NCBI RefSeq assembly: GCF_016526145.1
Contig: NZ_JADDUE010000001.1
Location: 62,001 to 126,000 of the forward strand
From: Saccharopolyspora galaxeae
GTDB taxonomy: Bacteria; Actinomycetota; Actinomycetes; Mycobacteriales; Pseudonocardiaceae
Reading direction: 5' to 3'
DNA: 64,000 nt
Shown here: positions 23,308 to 32,800 of the stretch, piece after piece
Numbering within the stretch: the first letter of the stretch is position 1
Layout: every line of letters begins with the position of its first letter
Translations under genes and position numbers: made by a program
The notes under the pieces: model-generated
Seen by the model: only the letters and a program-made list of their open reading frames with translations
Databases searched by the model: none
What the model was told of the DNA's origin: nothing

Positions 23308-24078
23308 ATGCGCATCGGGGCCCACGTCCGCGACGACGACCCGCTGACCGCCGCCACCGAGCGGGGTGCGGAGGTCGTGCAGTTCTTCCTGTCCGAGCCG
23401 CAGGGCTGGAAAGCCCCGAAGCCGCACCCGCAGGCCGCCCAGCTGCGGGACAGCGAACTCGCGGTGTTCGTGCACTCCCCGTACGTCATCAACGTCGCCT
23501 CGCTGAACAACCGCATCCGCATCCCGTCCCGCAAGGCGGTCACCCAGCAGGCCAAGGCAGCGGCCGAAGTCGGCGCGCAGGGCCTGGTCGTGCACGGCGG
23601 GCACGTGACCAAGGACGACGACCCGGCCGAAGGCATCGCGAACTGGCGCAAGCTGTTCGAGCGGCAGGCCGCCGAAGGCGGGTTCGAGGTCCCGGTGCTG
23701 ATCGAGAACACCGCGGGCGGGGCGAACGCGATGGCCCGCCGGTTCGACGTGCTGGCCCGGTTGTGGGACGCCGTCGGCGAGTTCGGCGCCGGGTTCTGCC
23801 TGGACACCTGCCACGCGCACGCGGCGGGGGAGGACCTGCCCGGCATCGTCGAGCGGGTCAAGGCGATCACCGGGCGGATCGACCTGGTGCACCTGAACGA
23901 CTCGCGGGACGGTTTCGGCTCCTCGCGGGACCGGCACGCGAACATCGGTGCGGGCGAGATCGACCCGGACGTGCTGGCCGAGGTGTGCCGCAACGCCGGT
24001 GCGCCGGTCGTGGTGGAGACGCCGGGCGAGGGGCAGGCCGCGGACATCGAGTTCCTGCGGAGCAAGGTCGGCGGCTGA
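23308..24078 (+). CDS. nfo: Endonuclease IV (AP endonuclease)
   Basis: A 256-residue TIM-barrel enzyme of the apurinic/apyrimidinic endonuclease family, which cuts DNA 5' to abasic sites in base-excision repair. Zinc-ligand motifs are all visible: the N-terminal G-A-H, H-S-P-Y, V-H-G-G-H, I-E-N-T-A-G, C-L-D-T-C-H-A-H, H-L-N-D-S, H-A-N-I-G-x-G and V-E-T-P-G. Length is normal for actinobacterial members. It is followed after 80 bp by a GT87 gene. Confidence 0.93.
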   Translation: MRIGAHVRDDDPLTAATERGAEVVQFFLSEPQGWKAPKPHPQAAQLRDSELAVFVHSPYVINVASLNNRIRIPSRKAVTQQAKAAAEVGAQGLVVHGGHVTKDDDPAEGIANWRKLFERQAAEGGFEVPVLIENTAGGANAMARRFDVLARLWDAVGEFGAGFCLDTCHAHAAGEDLPGIVERVKAITGRIDLVHLNDSRDGFGSSRDRHANIGAGEIDPDVLAEVCRNAGAPVVVETPGEGQAADIEFLRSKVGG

Positions 24079-24158
24079 TCGTCCCGATCGCCCGTTAGGG
24101 TCGGTTCCGCGGGCGCGCCCCCGACCGCCCGGAGCCGAAGCGGCGGGAAGGACATCGA

Positions 24159-25520
24159 TTGCGCGAACAGCTCCCGACCGCCCCGATCTTCGACGTCCCC
24201 GATCCCAGCCGCACCGCGCGGCGGCTCACCTTCGCAGCGCTGGCCCTGCTGTGCTTGCTGACCGCGTTGACGATGGCGGCCGGGTACGCGAACAAGGCGC
24301 GCTGCACCGGGCCGGAGTTCGACGAGTGGGGCCGTTCCGAACCGTCCTACCAGGAGCGTTCCTACCGGGACGGCTGCTACTCGGACATCCAGAACCTGTG
24401 GATCGGCCGGGACATCGACCGGCACACCTTCCCGTACGTGCACGGCGGAATCGACGAGGACGGTTCGCTGCACGGCGGTGTCGTCGAATACCCGGTGCTG
24501 TCCGGGCTGTTGATCTGGCTCGGGGCGTTGCTGGTGCACACCGATGCCGGCTTCCTGGCCGCATCGGCGCTGCTCATGGCCCCGTTCGGGCTGGCGGTCG
24601 CCTGGTGGCTGGGGCGGTTGAGCCGGTGGCGCGCGCTGCTGTGGGCGCTGGGTCCGCCACTGGTGCTGTACGCGTTCCACAACTGGGACCTGCCTGCGGT
24701 CGGGTGCGCGACCGCGGCGGTGTTCGTCGTGCACCGGTGCACTTCGATGCCGTTGCGCAAGCGCGCGTTCTGGGCGTCGGTGCTGCTCGGAGCGGGGTTC
24801 GCGTGCAAGATCTACCCGGGCTTGTTCGTGCTGCCGCTCGCGCTGTACGTGCTCACCGGTGGCCGCCGCGGCGCTGAGCTGCCATCCGGGCTGCCGCCGG
24901 GCAAGCGCTACGACGTGCGCGGTGCGCTCGCCGTGGTCGCCGCCGCGGCGGGAACGGTGCTGCTGGTCAACCTCCCGTTCGCGCTGGCCGGCTTCCGCGG
25001 CTGGCTGGCGTCGTTCCAGTTCCAGTCGCAGCGCGAGGTGGACCTGAGCACGAACTCCATCTGGTACTGGGGTTTCCGCTCGTTCGCCGACGCCGACGGG
25101 TTCCAGTCCGCGGTCAGCGTGGCGTCCCCGCTGCTGATGCTCGGCTCGTTCGCCGCGGCTTGCCTGATCGGATGGCGGATGCAGCTGCGGGCGGGGACGT
25201 TCCCCTGGCTGCAGGTGTCGGCGGCGATGCTGTGCGGATTCCTGCTGCTGCACAAGGTGCACTCGCCGCAGTACACGCTGTGGCTGTTGCCGTTCTTCGT
25301 GCTGGTCCGGGTGCGCTGGGGCTGGATCGTCGGCTACCTGCTGGCGGACCTGGCGATGGGGTTGAGCATCTTCCCGTGGATGTACTCGCCGACCGGGATC
25401 AACGACGGGTTCACCGCGCAAGCCCTGATGATCGGGGTGTGGGGCCGGGCCGTGTTGCTGGCCGGATTGTTCGTGGCATTCCTCGGCGCGCGGAACTCGG
25501 TGGACGAGCCGCTCACTTGA
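24159..25520 (+). CDS. GT87-type polyprenyl-phosphate-mannose-dependent glycosyltransferase
   Basis: A 453-residue integral membrane protein with about 10-12 transmembrane helices. It resembles GT-C mannosyltransferases of family GT87, which use polyprenyl-phosphate mannose on the outer face of the membrane. A large first loop contains C-Y-S-D-I and Y-P-V-L-S-G; later F-A-C-K-I-Y-P-G-L-F and H-S-P-Q-Y-T-L-W are GT87-like. The TTG start has GGAAGG upstream. It converges with, and overlaps by 8 bp, a gene for a similar protein. The acceptor is unknown (mannosylated lipid, lipoglycan or protein). Confidence 0.82.
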   Translation: MREQLPTAPIFDVPDPSRTARRLTFAALALLCLLTALTMAAGYANKARCTGPEFDEWGRSEPSYQERSYRDGCYSDIQNLWIGRDIDRHTFPYVHGGIDEDGSLHGGVVEYPVLSGLLIWLGALLVHTDAGFLAASALLMAPFGLAVAWWLGRLSRWRALLWALGPPLVLYAFHNWDLPAVGCATAAVFVVHRCTSMPLRKRAFWASVLLGAGFACKIYPGLFVLPLALYVLTGGRRGAELPSGLPPGKRYDVRGALAVVAAAAGTVLLVNLPFALAGFRGWLASFQFQSQREVDLSTNSIWYWGFRSFADADGFQSAVSVASPLLMLGSFAAACLIGWRMQLRAGTFPWLQVSAAMLCGFLLLHKVHSPQYTLWLLPFFVLVRVRWGWIVGYLLADLAMGLSIFPWMYSPTGINDGFTAQALMIGVWGRAVLLAGLFVAFLGARNSVDEPLT

Positions 25521-27159
25521 ACGGCGCGGGACCGCCGACGGCGGCGCGCGCCCCTTCGGACAGCCGCTTCGTCAGGCGATGCGGCCACGGCAGCGTGAAC
25601 CGGTCCGGTGCGTCGTCGAGCACGCCGCCGGACGGGTCGTGCACGGCCGGACGCTCGTGCGCGCCCGCGGGTTCGAGCGAGGTACGCACCCGATCCGTCT
25701 TCGGGCGCAGGATCTCCCGCACCACCAGCACGCACAGCGCGATCACCAGCGCGTCCCGCACCAGCACGGCGCCGAGGAACCAGCCTTCCGGCAGTCCCTT
25801 GTTGCCGGTGCCGAGGTAGTAGTACATCCGCGGTGCCCACAGCGCCGCATCGGCGATCATCCAGCTCAGCAGCCACCGCCAGCGCGGCACCGCCAGCACC
25901 GCCAGCGGCACCAGCCACAGCGAGTACTGCGGGCTCCACACCTTGTTGGTCAGCAGGAACACCGCCACGACCAGGAAGCACAGCTGCACCAGCCGCGGGC
26001 GCACCGGCGCGGCCAGCGCGAGCCAGGCGATTCCCGCGCAGGCGAGGGCGAACACGCCGAGCGAGACCGCGTTGAGCACCACCGGCACCTGGCCGGCGGC
26101 CAGCGGACCGTCGAACCCGGCCCAGCCGGTGTAGTGGTACAGCACGTTGTACAGCGAGTCCGGGTCCGCAGACCTGCTGCCGTTGAGCCGGTAGAACTCG
26201 CTCCAGCCCCTCGGGTACAGCGCCAAGATCGGCACGTTCACGATCAGCCAGGCCACCGCGGTCGAGAGCAGCACTCGTCCGCCGTCCCGCAACCTCCCGG
26301 AACGCAGGCACAGCACCAGCAGCGGCCCGAGCAGCAGGAGCGGATAGAGCTTCGCCGCGGCGCCCAGCCCGATCAGCGCCCCGGCCCAACCCGGTCGTCG
26401 CCGCGACCACGCGAGCAACCCGCCGGTCGCGAGCGCGACGGCGAGCGCGTCGAAGTTGGTGAAGGCGTGCACGAACGCCAGCGGTGACAACGCCACCAGC
26501 GCCGAATCCCACGGTCGTCGCCCGCCCAGCAGCAGCACCGCCCACGCCGTGCTCAGCCACGCCGCGGTGAGCCAGAACGCGGTGACGTTGAAGTACACGA
26601 CGGTGATCAGCGCGGAAGGCAGCCAGCCGAGTCCGGCCAGCGTCGACCAGCCGTCGGCGATCTTCGCGTTGACCCACTGGAAGACGCCGGTGACCACCGG
26701 GTACTCCATGTACCGGTCCGGCTGGGTCGCCCCGGGGCTCTGCGTCCACGGCGTCTTGTACGGGAACACCCCGTCCGGGGCGAGATCGCCCATGCCGAAC
26801 CGGGGGATGACGTCCGAATAGCACATCGCCGTGTACTGCTTGCCGTGCCGCCAGTCCAGCTGCGGACCCTGCGACGTGTCGTAAGTCTGCAGGCACGGCG
26901 CTTTGAACAGGTAGGCGGCCGAGAGCGTCACCATCGCCAGCAGCAGCACCACCCGCAGCGGCGTCCAGAACCACTGCCTGCCGACCTGCGCGTGCCTGCC
27001 CATCCGGCCGCCGAACGGCCGCGCGGCCGCGGCCGCGACGGGTTCGGTCCAACTCGGCGCGACCCGGTCCGCGGCGTCCAGCGACTCGCCGTCCACGGCC
27101 GCGCTCACCTTTACGGGCTCCTCAAGCTCGGTGCCGGCGTGCTCGGGCTTCGTGGACAC
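25513..27159 (-). CDS. GT87-type glycosyltransferase (Rv0051-like)
   Basis: A 548-residue integral membrane protein with about 12 helices. It shares landmarks with the convergent neighbour: C-Y-S-D-V, Y-P-V-V-T-G, A-A-K-L-Y-P-L and W-S-P-Q-Y-S-L-W. A hydrophilic N-terminus of about 60 residues and a C-terminal tail of about 60 residues are cytoplasmic. Its place directly downstream of the class A PBP gene (81 bp) matches Rv0050-Rv0051 of M. tuberculosis, which suggests a cell-envelope role and cotranscription. Stop codons of this gene and the neighbour overlap by 8 bp. Confidence 0.85.
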   Translation of the reverse strand: MSTKPEHAGTELEEPVKVSAAVDGESLDAADRVAPSWTEPVAAAAARPFGGRMGRHAQVGRQWFWTPLRVVLLLAMVTLSAAYLFKAPCLQTYDTSQGPQLDWRHGKQYTAMCYSDVIPRFGMGDLAPDGVFPYKTPWTQSPGATQPDRYMEYPVVTGVFQWVNAKIADGWSTLAGLGWLPSALITVVYFNVTAFWLTAAWLSTAWAVLLLGGRRPWDSALVALSPLAFVHAFTNFDALAVALATGGLLAWSRRRPGWAGALIGLGAAAKLYPLLLLGPLLVLCLRSGRLRDGGRVLLSTAVAWLIVNVPILALYPRGWSEFYRLNGSRSADPDSLYNVLYHYTGWAGFDGPLAAGQVPVVLNAVSLGVFALACAGIAWLALAAPVRPRLVQLCFLVVAVFLLTNKVWSPQYSLWLVPLAVLAVPRWRWLLSWMIADAALWAPRMYYYLGTGNKGLPEGWFLGAVLVRDALVIALCVLVVREILRPKTDRVRTSLEPAGAHERPAVHDPSGGVLDDAPDRFTLPWPHRLTKRLSEGARAAVGGPAPFK

Positions 27160-27240
27160 GCCCGGATGCTACGTCCCGGGCGAGCCCTCGCCCGCGCCCG
27201 CACCGGGCGGCGCCGGAAGCGCCACCCGGTGCGGATCGGT

Positions 27241-30200
27241 TCATTCGCCGTCGCGTCCCCGGGTCGGGGCCACGCCGTTCGGCATCCCCGCGCCGCCGTC
27301 GTCGCCGCCCGGGCTGTCGTTCCCGCCACCGGGGCAGCCGAACAGGCCGCAGCCGGAACCGGGACCGGGCCGCGACGACTCCGTCTCGCTCTCCGACGTC
27401 TCGCTCTCGCTGCTCGTGGGCGGCAGCGAAGACGTGGTCGGCGGCAACGAGGACGTGGTCGGCGGCGGTGCCGTGGTGGACGGCGCCGGCGGCGGTGGCG
27501 GCGGCTTCACCTGGTACTGGCCGATCGGCGTCGGCTTCGGGAACTGCTCCACCGGCAGGTTCTTGTGGTAGGCGTTCATGAACTCCTGCCAGATGTCACC
27601 TGGCAGTCCGCTGCCGTAGAACGACTTGCCGGTCTTGTCCCGCACCGCAACGGGCTTGCCGTTCTCGTCCGCGAGCATCCCGACCGCGGTGGACAGCTGC
27701 GGCGTGGTGCCGATCATCCACGCGTTCTGGTTGTCGCCGGTCTCGGCGAACTGGTGGGTACCGGTCTTCGACGCCACCGGCCGGTTGCGGTCCAGCGGCA
27801 GCTTGGAGTGCTCGGCCACCCCGAGCATCGACTCGATGACGTTCGCGGCGATGTTCTTGGACTTCTCGCCGTCCTTGTCGAACGCGGGCTGCGGCGGCGG
27901 GGGCGAGAAGGTCTCCGACTTCACGGAGTTCTCGACCTTCTGCACGAACCTCGGCTGCACCCGTTTGCCGTCGTTGGCGAAGGTGCCATATGCGGAGGCC
28001 ATGTCGATGGTGCGCACCGGGTAGGCACCCAGGGCGATACCGGAGTCGATGGTGCCGTCCGCGTTCTGCAGGCTCGGCTTGCCGCTGAACTGGGCCGGGA
28101 TGCCCGCGTCGATCGCGGCTTCGCGGACCGAGGGCGGTCCGAACCGCACCGCCATGTTGACGAACACGGTGTTCACCGACTCGTTCATCGCTTCACGGAC
28201 GCCGCAGTTCTTGGGGTCGTCGCAGGTCGAGCCTTCGGCGTTGGAGAACTTCGTACCGGCGATCATCTGGTTGTTGCTGCCGTCGTAGGTCTCGCCCAGG
28301 CCGTAGCCCTTCTTCAGGCCCGCGGCCGCGACGAACGGCTTGAACGACGAACCCGGCGGCTGCGGCGAACCGGCGTAGTCGAAGAAGACGTTGTCACCGC
28401 CGCCGTAGTAGGCGCGCACGTTGCCGGTCTTCGGCTCGACCGCTGCGAGCGTGGTGTGCAGGTTCTGGGGCTGGCCCTGCAAGGTGCGCTGGACGGCTTC
28501 CTCCGCGGCCCGCTGCGCGTTGGGATCGATGTTCGTGGTGATCGTGTAGCCGCCGAGGGACAGCGCCTGCTGGTCGTAGCCCTCCCGTTCGAGCTCCGCG
28601 AGGACCTGCTTGCGGACGTGCAGGTGGGAGCTGCCGTCGCCCTTGCTGGTCCACGCGTCGCGCGGACGGGTCTCGGGCAATTGCATCGCGTCGCGTTCGG
28701 CCTTGCTGACGAACTTGTTCGCCAGCATCTGCCCGGCCACGTACTCCCAGCGGCTCTGCGCCTGTTCCTTGTCCGCGCGCGGGTCGTTGTCGTAAGGGCG
28801 CTGCACCATGCCGGCGAGCACTGCGGCCTCACTCGGAGTGAGCTGCGAGGGCAGCTTGCCGAAGTACGCCTCGGCAGCGTCGTGGATGCCCCGCGCGCCC
28901 CGCCCGTAGTAGGCGGTGTTCATGTAGGCCTTGAGGATGTCGTCCTTGCTCTGCTGGTTCGTCACCTTGTAGGCGATGACGACTTCCTTCACCTTGCGCG
29001 TGATCGAGTACTCGTCCTGGTCCAGCGCGAGCTTGACGTACTGCTGAGTCAGCGTGGAACCGCCGCCCTGGCCACCGACGAACTGGTTGAACACCGCGCC
29101 GGCGATCCCCCTGATGGAGAACCCGGGGTTGCTGTAGAAGGACGCGTCCTCGGCCGCGACGGTGGCGTCGAGCATCGGTTTCGCCACTTCTTTGCGCAGG
29201 TCGCGGATCATCGTCGTCCCGCCGCCCTCGGGCTCCACGCGGGTCATCTCTTGGCCGTTGGCGTAATTGATCGTGATGGTCTGCTGGGTCTCACTGGCGA
29301 TCTTCTCCGGGTTCGGGACCTCCCACATGGTGTAGCCCCAGGCGAAGGTGCCGATGCCGAGCAGCAGCATCGCGGCCGCGGCCACGTAGCAGCCGCGGCG
29401 TATCCGGCGCCAGATCACCTTGCGCTTGGCCTTGCGGGCGCTCATCTCGTCGTCCGGGAAGAGACCGTCCGGATCGTCGTCGTACGGGCCGTCCGCGTAG
29501 GCGCCATCCGAATACCCGTCGTCGTAGTCGTCGTAGTCGTCGTAGCGCCCGCCGTCCGAATAAGCGCTGTCCGAGTAGTAGTTGTACCCGGCGGCACGGG
29601 ATTCGTGGGTGAGCAGCTCCGGCTCGCGCATGGAACCGCCCGCGCCGCCCGCCGCGCCCGCGGCACCGGCGGCACCGCCCGCCGCGCCGGAGCCCGCACC
29701 GGCTGCGGCCGCGGCACCGCCGGCCGCAGCGGCGCCGGCTACTCCACCGACGACGCCACCGGCGGCTGCGGCACCACCCCGCGATCCCCGGTTCGAACCG
29801 CCGTCCCGGGCGTTGCCGGGAGTTTGCGGAATGTTCGCGGTTGGCCGTTCGCCCGGATCCTGCGGCGGCCTACCGGTCGGCGGCACCTGGCGGGTGCCCT
29901 GCTGGCCGCCCGGGGGCGGAGGGGGGCCCTGCCGGGTCGGCTGCTGGCCGGGGCGCTGCTGCGGGCCCACCTGCTGAGTGCCCTGCTCGCCGGGCTGCTG
30001 CGGGGGCTGCTGAGGGTTCTGCTGCTGCGGATTCGGCTGCTGGGCGTTCGGCGGCTGCTGGGGCGGCTGCGGACGCTGACCCGCACCGGGCGGCGCCTGC
30101 CTGCCACCGGCCTGCTCCCGCGGAGGCGGCGGCTGCTGGGCGAACGACGTCGGTAAGTCGAGCTTGCGCCCCTCCGCCGAATCGCCGCGCGAACCCGAGG

Positions 30201-30789
30201 CGCCATCGTCGTCGTCATCGTCGAACGACGGAGTCCACGCGCCGGTCGTCTCCTGCGGCGACTCCGGAGCCGAACCCGAGCGCTGCTGGCCGGACGGACC
30301 GTTGCGCACGGTGTCCGGGGACTGCGCTCCTTCACCGGGCCACTGCGGCTGTTCGCCCTGCCGGGAACGGCCCGCACCGTCTCCTGCGCGCGGCCCTTGC
30401 CCCGGCGGCGGTCCGGGCGGCGGTCCTTGCTGACCGGCTCCCTGCTGACCGGGCCCCTGTTGGGGACCTTGCTGACCGGGCCGCTGCGGCTGGCCTTGCT
30501 GCGGGCCCTGCTGCCCAGCAGGCGGACCCTGCGGCGGGCGCTGCGGAGCGCCGCCCTGCCCGGGCGGCGGACCGGCGGGCCTGCCGGACTGCGGCGGCTG
30601 CTGGTTCGGCGGCGGCCCCTGCGGCGCACCACCCTGCCCGGGGGGCGGCCCCGGCGGTGGTCCTTGCGACCGCGGACCCTGCTGCCGGGCCGTGGGGGGC
30701 GTGTCCCGGTCTTCGGGGGGACCGGGGTTGCGACCTTCGGGCTGCCGGGAGTGGCGGCCACGAGCCGGGTCGTCACGCTCGTCGTTCAC
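27241..30789 (-). CDS. ponA1: Class A penicillin-binding protein (PonA1 type)
   Basis: A 1182-residue bifunctional peptidoglycan synthase. Residues 1-340 are a very Pro/Gln/Gly-rich cytoplasmic region; 340-385 is almost pure Ala/Gly; 395-440 is rich in Tyr/Asp. A basic stretch and one transmembrane helix (about 465-488) follow. The GT51 domain shows E-D-A-S-F-Y and G-G-S-T-L-T-Q-Q. The transpeptidase domain has S-S-F-K-P-F (catalytic Ser), S-V-N and K-T-G. The tail is Pro/Ser-rich. The long N-terminus far exceeds most family members and probably mediates protein contacts. The GTG at 30789 is preceded by GGAGG. It sits between the DUF5318 and GT87 genes as in mycobacteria. Confidence 0.95.
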   Translation of the reverse strand: MNDERDDPARGRHSRQPEGRNPGPPEDRDTPPTARQQGPRSQGPPPGPPPGQGGAPQGPPPNQQPPQSGRPAGPPPGQGGAPQRPPQGPPAGQQGPQQGQPQRPGQQGPQQGPGQQGAGQQGPPPGPPPGQGPRAGDGAGRSRQGEQPQWPGEGAQSPDTVRNGPSGQQRSGSAPESPQETTGAWTPSFDDDDDDGASGSRGDSAEGRKLDLPTSFAQQPPPPREQAGGRQAPPGAGQRPQPPQQPPNAQQPNPQQQNPQQPPQQPGEQGTQQVGPQQRPGQQPTRQGPPPPPGGQQGTRQVPPTGRPPQDPGERPTANIPQTPGNARDGGSNRGSRGGAAAAGGVVGGVAGAAAAGGAAAAAGAGSGAAGGAAGAAGAAGGAGGSMREPELLTHESRAAGYNYYSDSAYSDGGRYDDYDDYDDGYSDGAYADGPYDDDPDGLFPDDEMSARKAKRKVIWRRIRRGCYVAAAAMLLLGIGTFAWGYTMWEVPNPEKIASETQQTITINYANGQEMTRVEPEGGGTTMIRDLRKEVAKPMLDATVAAEDASFYSNPGFSIRGIAGAVFNQFVGGQGGGSTLTQQYVKLALDQDEYSITRKVKEVVIAYKVTNQQSKDDILKAYMNTAYYGRGARGIHDAAEAYFGKLPSQLTPSEAAVLAGMVQRPYDNDPRADKEQAQSRWEYVAGQMLANKFVSKAERDAMQLPETRPRDAWTSKGDGSSHLHVRKQVLAELEREGYDQQALSLGGYTITTNIDPNAQRAAEEAVQRTLQGQPQNLHTTLAAVEPKTGNVRAYYGGGDNVFFDYAGSPQPPGSSFKPFVAAAGLKKGYGLGETYDGSNNQMIAGTKFSNAEGSTCDDPKNCGVREAMNESVNTVFVNMAVRFGPPSVREAAIDAGIPAQFSGKPSLQNADGTIDSGIALGAYPVRTIDMASAYGTFANDGKRVQPRFVQKVENSVKSETFSPPPPQPAFDKDGEKSKNIAANVIESMLGVAEHSKLPLDRNRPVASKTGTHQFAETGDNQNAWMIGTTPQLSTAVGMLADENGKPVAVRDKTGKSFYGSGLPGDIWQEFMNAYHKNLPVEQFPKPTPIGQYQVKPPPPPPAPSTTAPPPTTSSLPPTTSSLPPTSSESETSESETESSRPGPGSGCGLFGCPGGGNDSPGGDDGGAGMPNGVAPTRGRDGE

Positions 30790-30886
30790 GAGTTGGCCTC
30801 CAGGACAGGCGTCGGTCGACGCCAGGTGATGCATTCAAGTCGGGGTACGCCCGCTGAGCGGCGCTGCTGGGGTGTCACGGCCCGGT

Positions 30887-31291
30887 TCACTCCGCCGCAG
30901 TCTTGCGCCGGTGGCGGCGGTCGTTCAAGTCACCGGTGCCCAGCACGTACGACTGCACCAGGTGGTTCCACCGACAGGTGCGGCACACCTCGACGACGTG
31001 CACGGTGAATTCCTTGAACACGGCCGCGAACCGTTCCAGCTCTTCGGGGCCGCGGGCGGAGCCCGAAGCGTGCTTGAGCTCCTCGCCGAAGATCCACGAA
31101 ACCATCGTGAGCGACTCCTTGCGGCAGACCGGGCAGGTCACGTCGCTGGGCTGGCCGTGGTACTTCGCCGCCCGCAGCAGGTACGGGTTGGCATCGCAGA
31201 CCTCATCAACCCCGACTCGGCCCGCGTGGACCCGCGCGAGCAGCGCCCGGCGCTGCAACGCGTAATCCACCACTTGCCGTTGGGTCCGCAC
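30887..31291 (-). CDS. DUF5318 protein (Rv0049-like)
   Basis: A 134-residue protein matching the actinobacterial DUF5318 family from its first residues (R-x-Q-R-Q-V-V-D-Y-A-L) through C-D-A-N-P-Y-L-L-R-A-A and V-E-V-C-R-T-C-x-W-N-H-L. Two C-x-x-C pairs (C-P-V-C near residue 54; C-R-T-C near 103) probably bind zinc. Function is unknown, but its position beside ponA1 is conserved. The GTG at 31291 gives the family N-terminus; TACCCT lies 7 nt upstream, so it may be leaderless. Confidence 0.9.
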   Translation of the reverse strand: MRTQRQVVDYALQRRALLARVHAGRVGVDEVCDANPYLLRAAKYHGQPSDVTCPVCRKESLTMVSWIFGEELKHASGSARGPEELERFAAVFKEFTVHVVEVCRTCRWNHLVQSYVLGTGDLNDRRHRRKTAAE

Positions 31292-31690
31292 GAGGGACAG
31301 GGTACGTGTCCGCTGCTGCGGCTCCATGCGCCGTTCAGGGCAGGACCGGTTTGTGCGGTCTGCCCGGCCTGACGGTAGCGGCGCCGTAGCGCCCGACCTG
31401 CGATTTTCCGAGATCCCGGACGGATATACTGCTTCGGCGAGCAAGTGCCGCGGGTGGTCCGGCGGCCCCGGGACGCACCGGGGGCCGCGGTTCGCGCGCC
31501 TTTCGAGGGGGAGCCGGCTCAGCGGGAACAGCCCGGGCCGGGCCGCGGTTGTCAGGTTCAGCGGCGCAGCGCGCGGACCGGTCGGGGTCCGGAGGCGGCC
31601 GCGCACCAGGTCGGTCGATGCGCGCCGCCCGCGCTGCGCGCCGGACCGCCAGGGAAAGGGAGACGAATGATCAACAAGGAGAACCCTGCC
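31292..31690 (+). promoter_or_regulatory. Intergenic region DUF5318 / ino1
   Basis: This 399-bp divergent gap contains a TACCCT box for the DUF5318 gene (31299-31304, minus strand) and a TATACT (31425-31430) that may be a -10 box for ino1, implying a 5' leader of over 200 nt. Unlike in M. tuberculosis, no PadR-like regulator gene sits beside ino1. No other structure is clear. Confidence 0.4.
31299..31304 (-). promoter_or_regulatory. Putative -10 box, leaderless promoter of the DUF5318 gene
   Basis: TACCCT on the minus strand, 7 nt before the GTG start. Confidence 0.4.
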
Positions 31691-32776
31691 ATGAGCACAG
31701 ACCGCCGCGAGGGTGCGGTTCGAGTGGCGATCGCAGGCGTCGGCAATTGCGCCGCTTCGCTGGTGCAGGGCGTCCACTACTACGCCGACGCCGACCCGGA
31801 CGCCCGCGTACCCGGACTCATGCACGTGCAGTTCGGCGAGTACCACGTGCGCGACGTGCAGTTCGTGGCCGCGTTCGACGTGGACGCCAAGAAGGTCGGC
31901 AGGGACCTCTCCGAAGCGATCGTGGCCAGCGAGAACAACACCATCAAGATCGCCGACGTGCCGCCGCTGGGCGTGCCGGTGCAGCGCGGGCGAACCCTCG
32001 ACGGCCTCGGGCAGTTCTACCGCGAAACGATCACCGAGGCCGAGGAGCAGCCGGTCGACGTGGCGCAGGCACTGCGCGACGCCGAGGTGGACGTGCTGGT
32101 CTCCTACCTCCCGGTGGGCTCGGAAGACGCGGGCAAGTTCTACGCGCAGGCCGCGCTGGACGCCGGGGTGGCGTTCGTCAACGCGCTGCCGGTGTTCATC
32201 GCCTCCGACCCGGAGTGGGCGCGGAAGTTCACCGACGCCGGGGTGCCGATCGTCGGCGACGACATCAAGTCGCAGGTCGGCGCGACGATCACGCACCGGG
32301 TGCTGGCCAAGCTGTTCGAGGACCGGGGCGTGCACCTGGACCGCACGATGCAGCTCAACGTCGGCGGCAACATGGACTTCCTGAACATGAAGGAATCCCA
32401 GCGCTTGGAGTCGAAGAAGACCTCCAAGACCCAGTCGGTCACCTCGCAGGTGCAGCGCGACCTGGACAAGCGCAACGTGCACATCGGCCCGTCGGACTAC
32501 GTGCCGTGGCTGGACGACCGCAAGTGGGCCTACATCCGGCTGGAAGGCCGCGCGTTCGGCGACGTGCCGCTGAACCTGGAGTACAAGCTGGAGGTGTGGG
32601 ACTCGCCGAACTCGGCGGGGATCATCATCGACGCGCTGCGCGCCGCGAAGATCGCCAAGGACCGCGGCGTCGGCGGACCGGTGCTGTCCGCTTCGTCGTA
32701 CTTCATGAAATCGCCGCCGGAGCAGTACGCGGACTCCGACGCCTACCAGGCGGTCGAGGACTTCATCACCAGCTGA
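31691..32776 (+). CDS. ino1: Myo-inositol-1-phosphate synthase
   Basis: A 361-residue enzyme that converts glucose-6-phosphate to inositol-1-phosphate with NAD+, feeding phosphatidylinositol and mycothiol synthesis. Diagnostic blocks include [13 protein letters not shown] (NAD site, about residues 12-24), [27 protein letters not shown] and [15 protein letters not shown]. The ATG at 31691 follows GGAG; an alternative ATG at 31667 with GGGAG would add 8 residues. Confidence 0.97.
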   Translation: MSTDRREGAVRVAIAGVGNCAASLVQGVHYYADADPDARVPGLMHVQFGEYHVRDVQFVAAFDVDAKKVGRDLSEAIVASENNTIKIADVPPLGVPVQRGRTLDGLGQFYRETITEAEEQPVDVAQALRDAEVDVLVSYLPVGSEDAGKFYAQAALDAGVAFVNALPVFIASDPEWARKFTDAGVPIVGDDIKSQVGATITHRVLAKLFEDRGVHLDRTMQLNVGGNMDFLNMKESQRLESKKTSKTQSVTSQVQRDLDKRNVHIGPSDYVPWLDDRKWAYIRLEGRAFGDVPLNLEYKLEVWDSPNSAGIIIDALRAAKIAKDRGVGGPVLSASSYFMKSPPEQYADSDAYQAVEDFITS

Positions 32777-32800
32777 GGAACTCCCCGCCGCCCGCGCGGA

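Noticed and set aside
26845-30156. Plus-strand open frame of 1103 codons
   Set aside because: Antisense to the PBP and GT87 genes.
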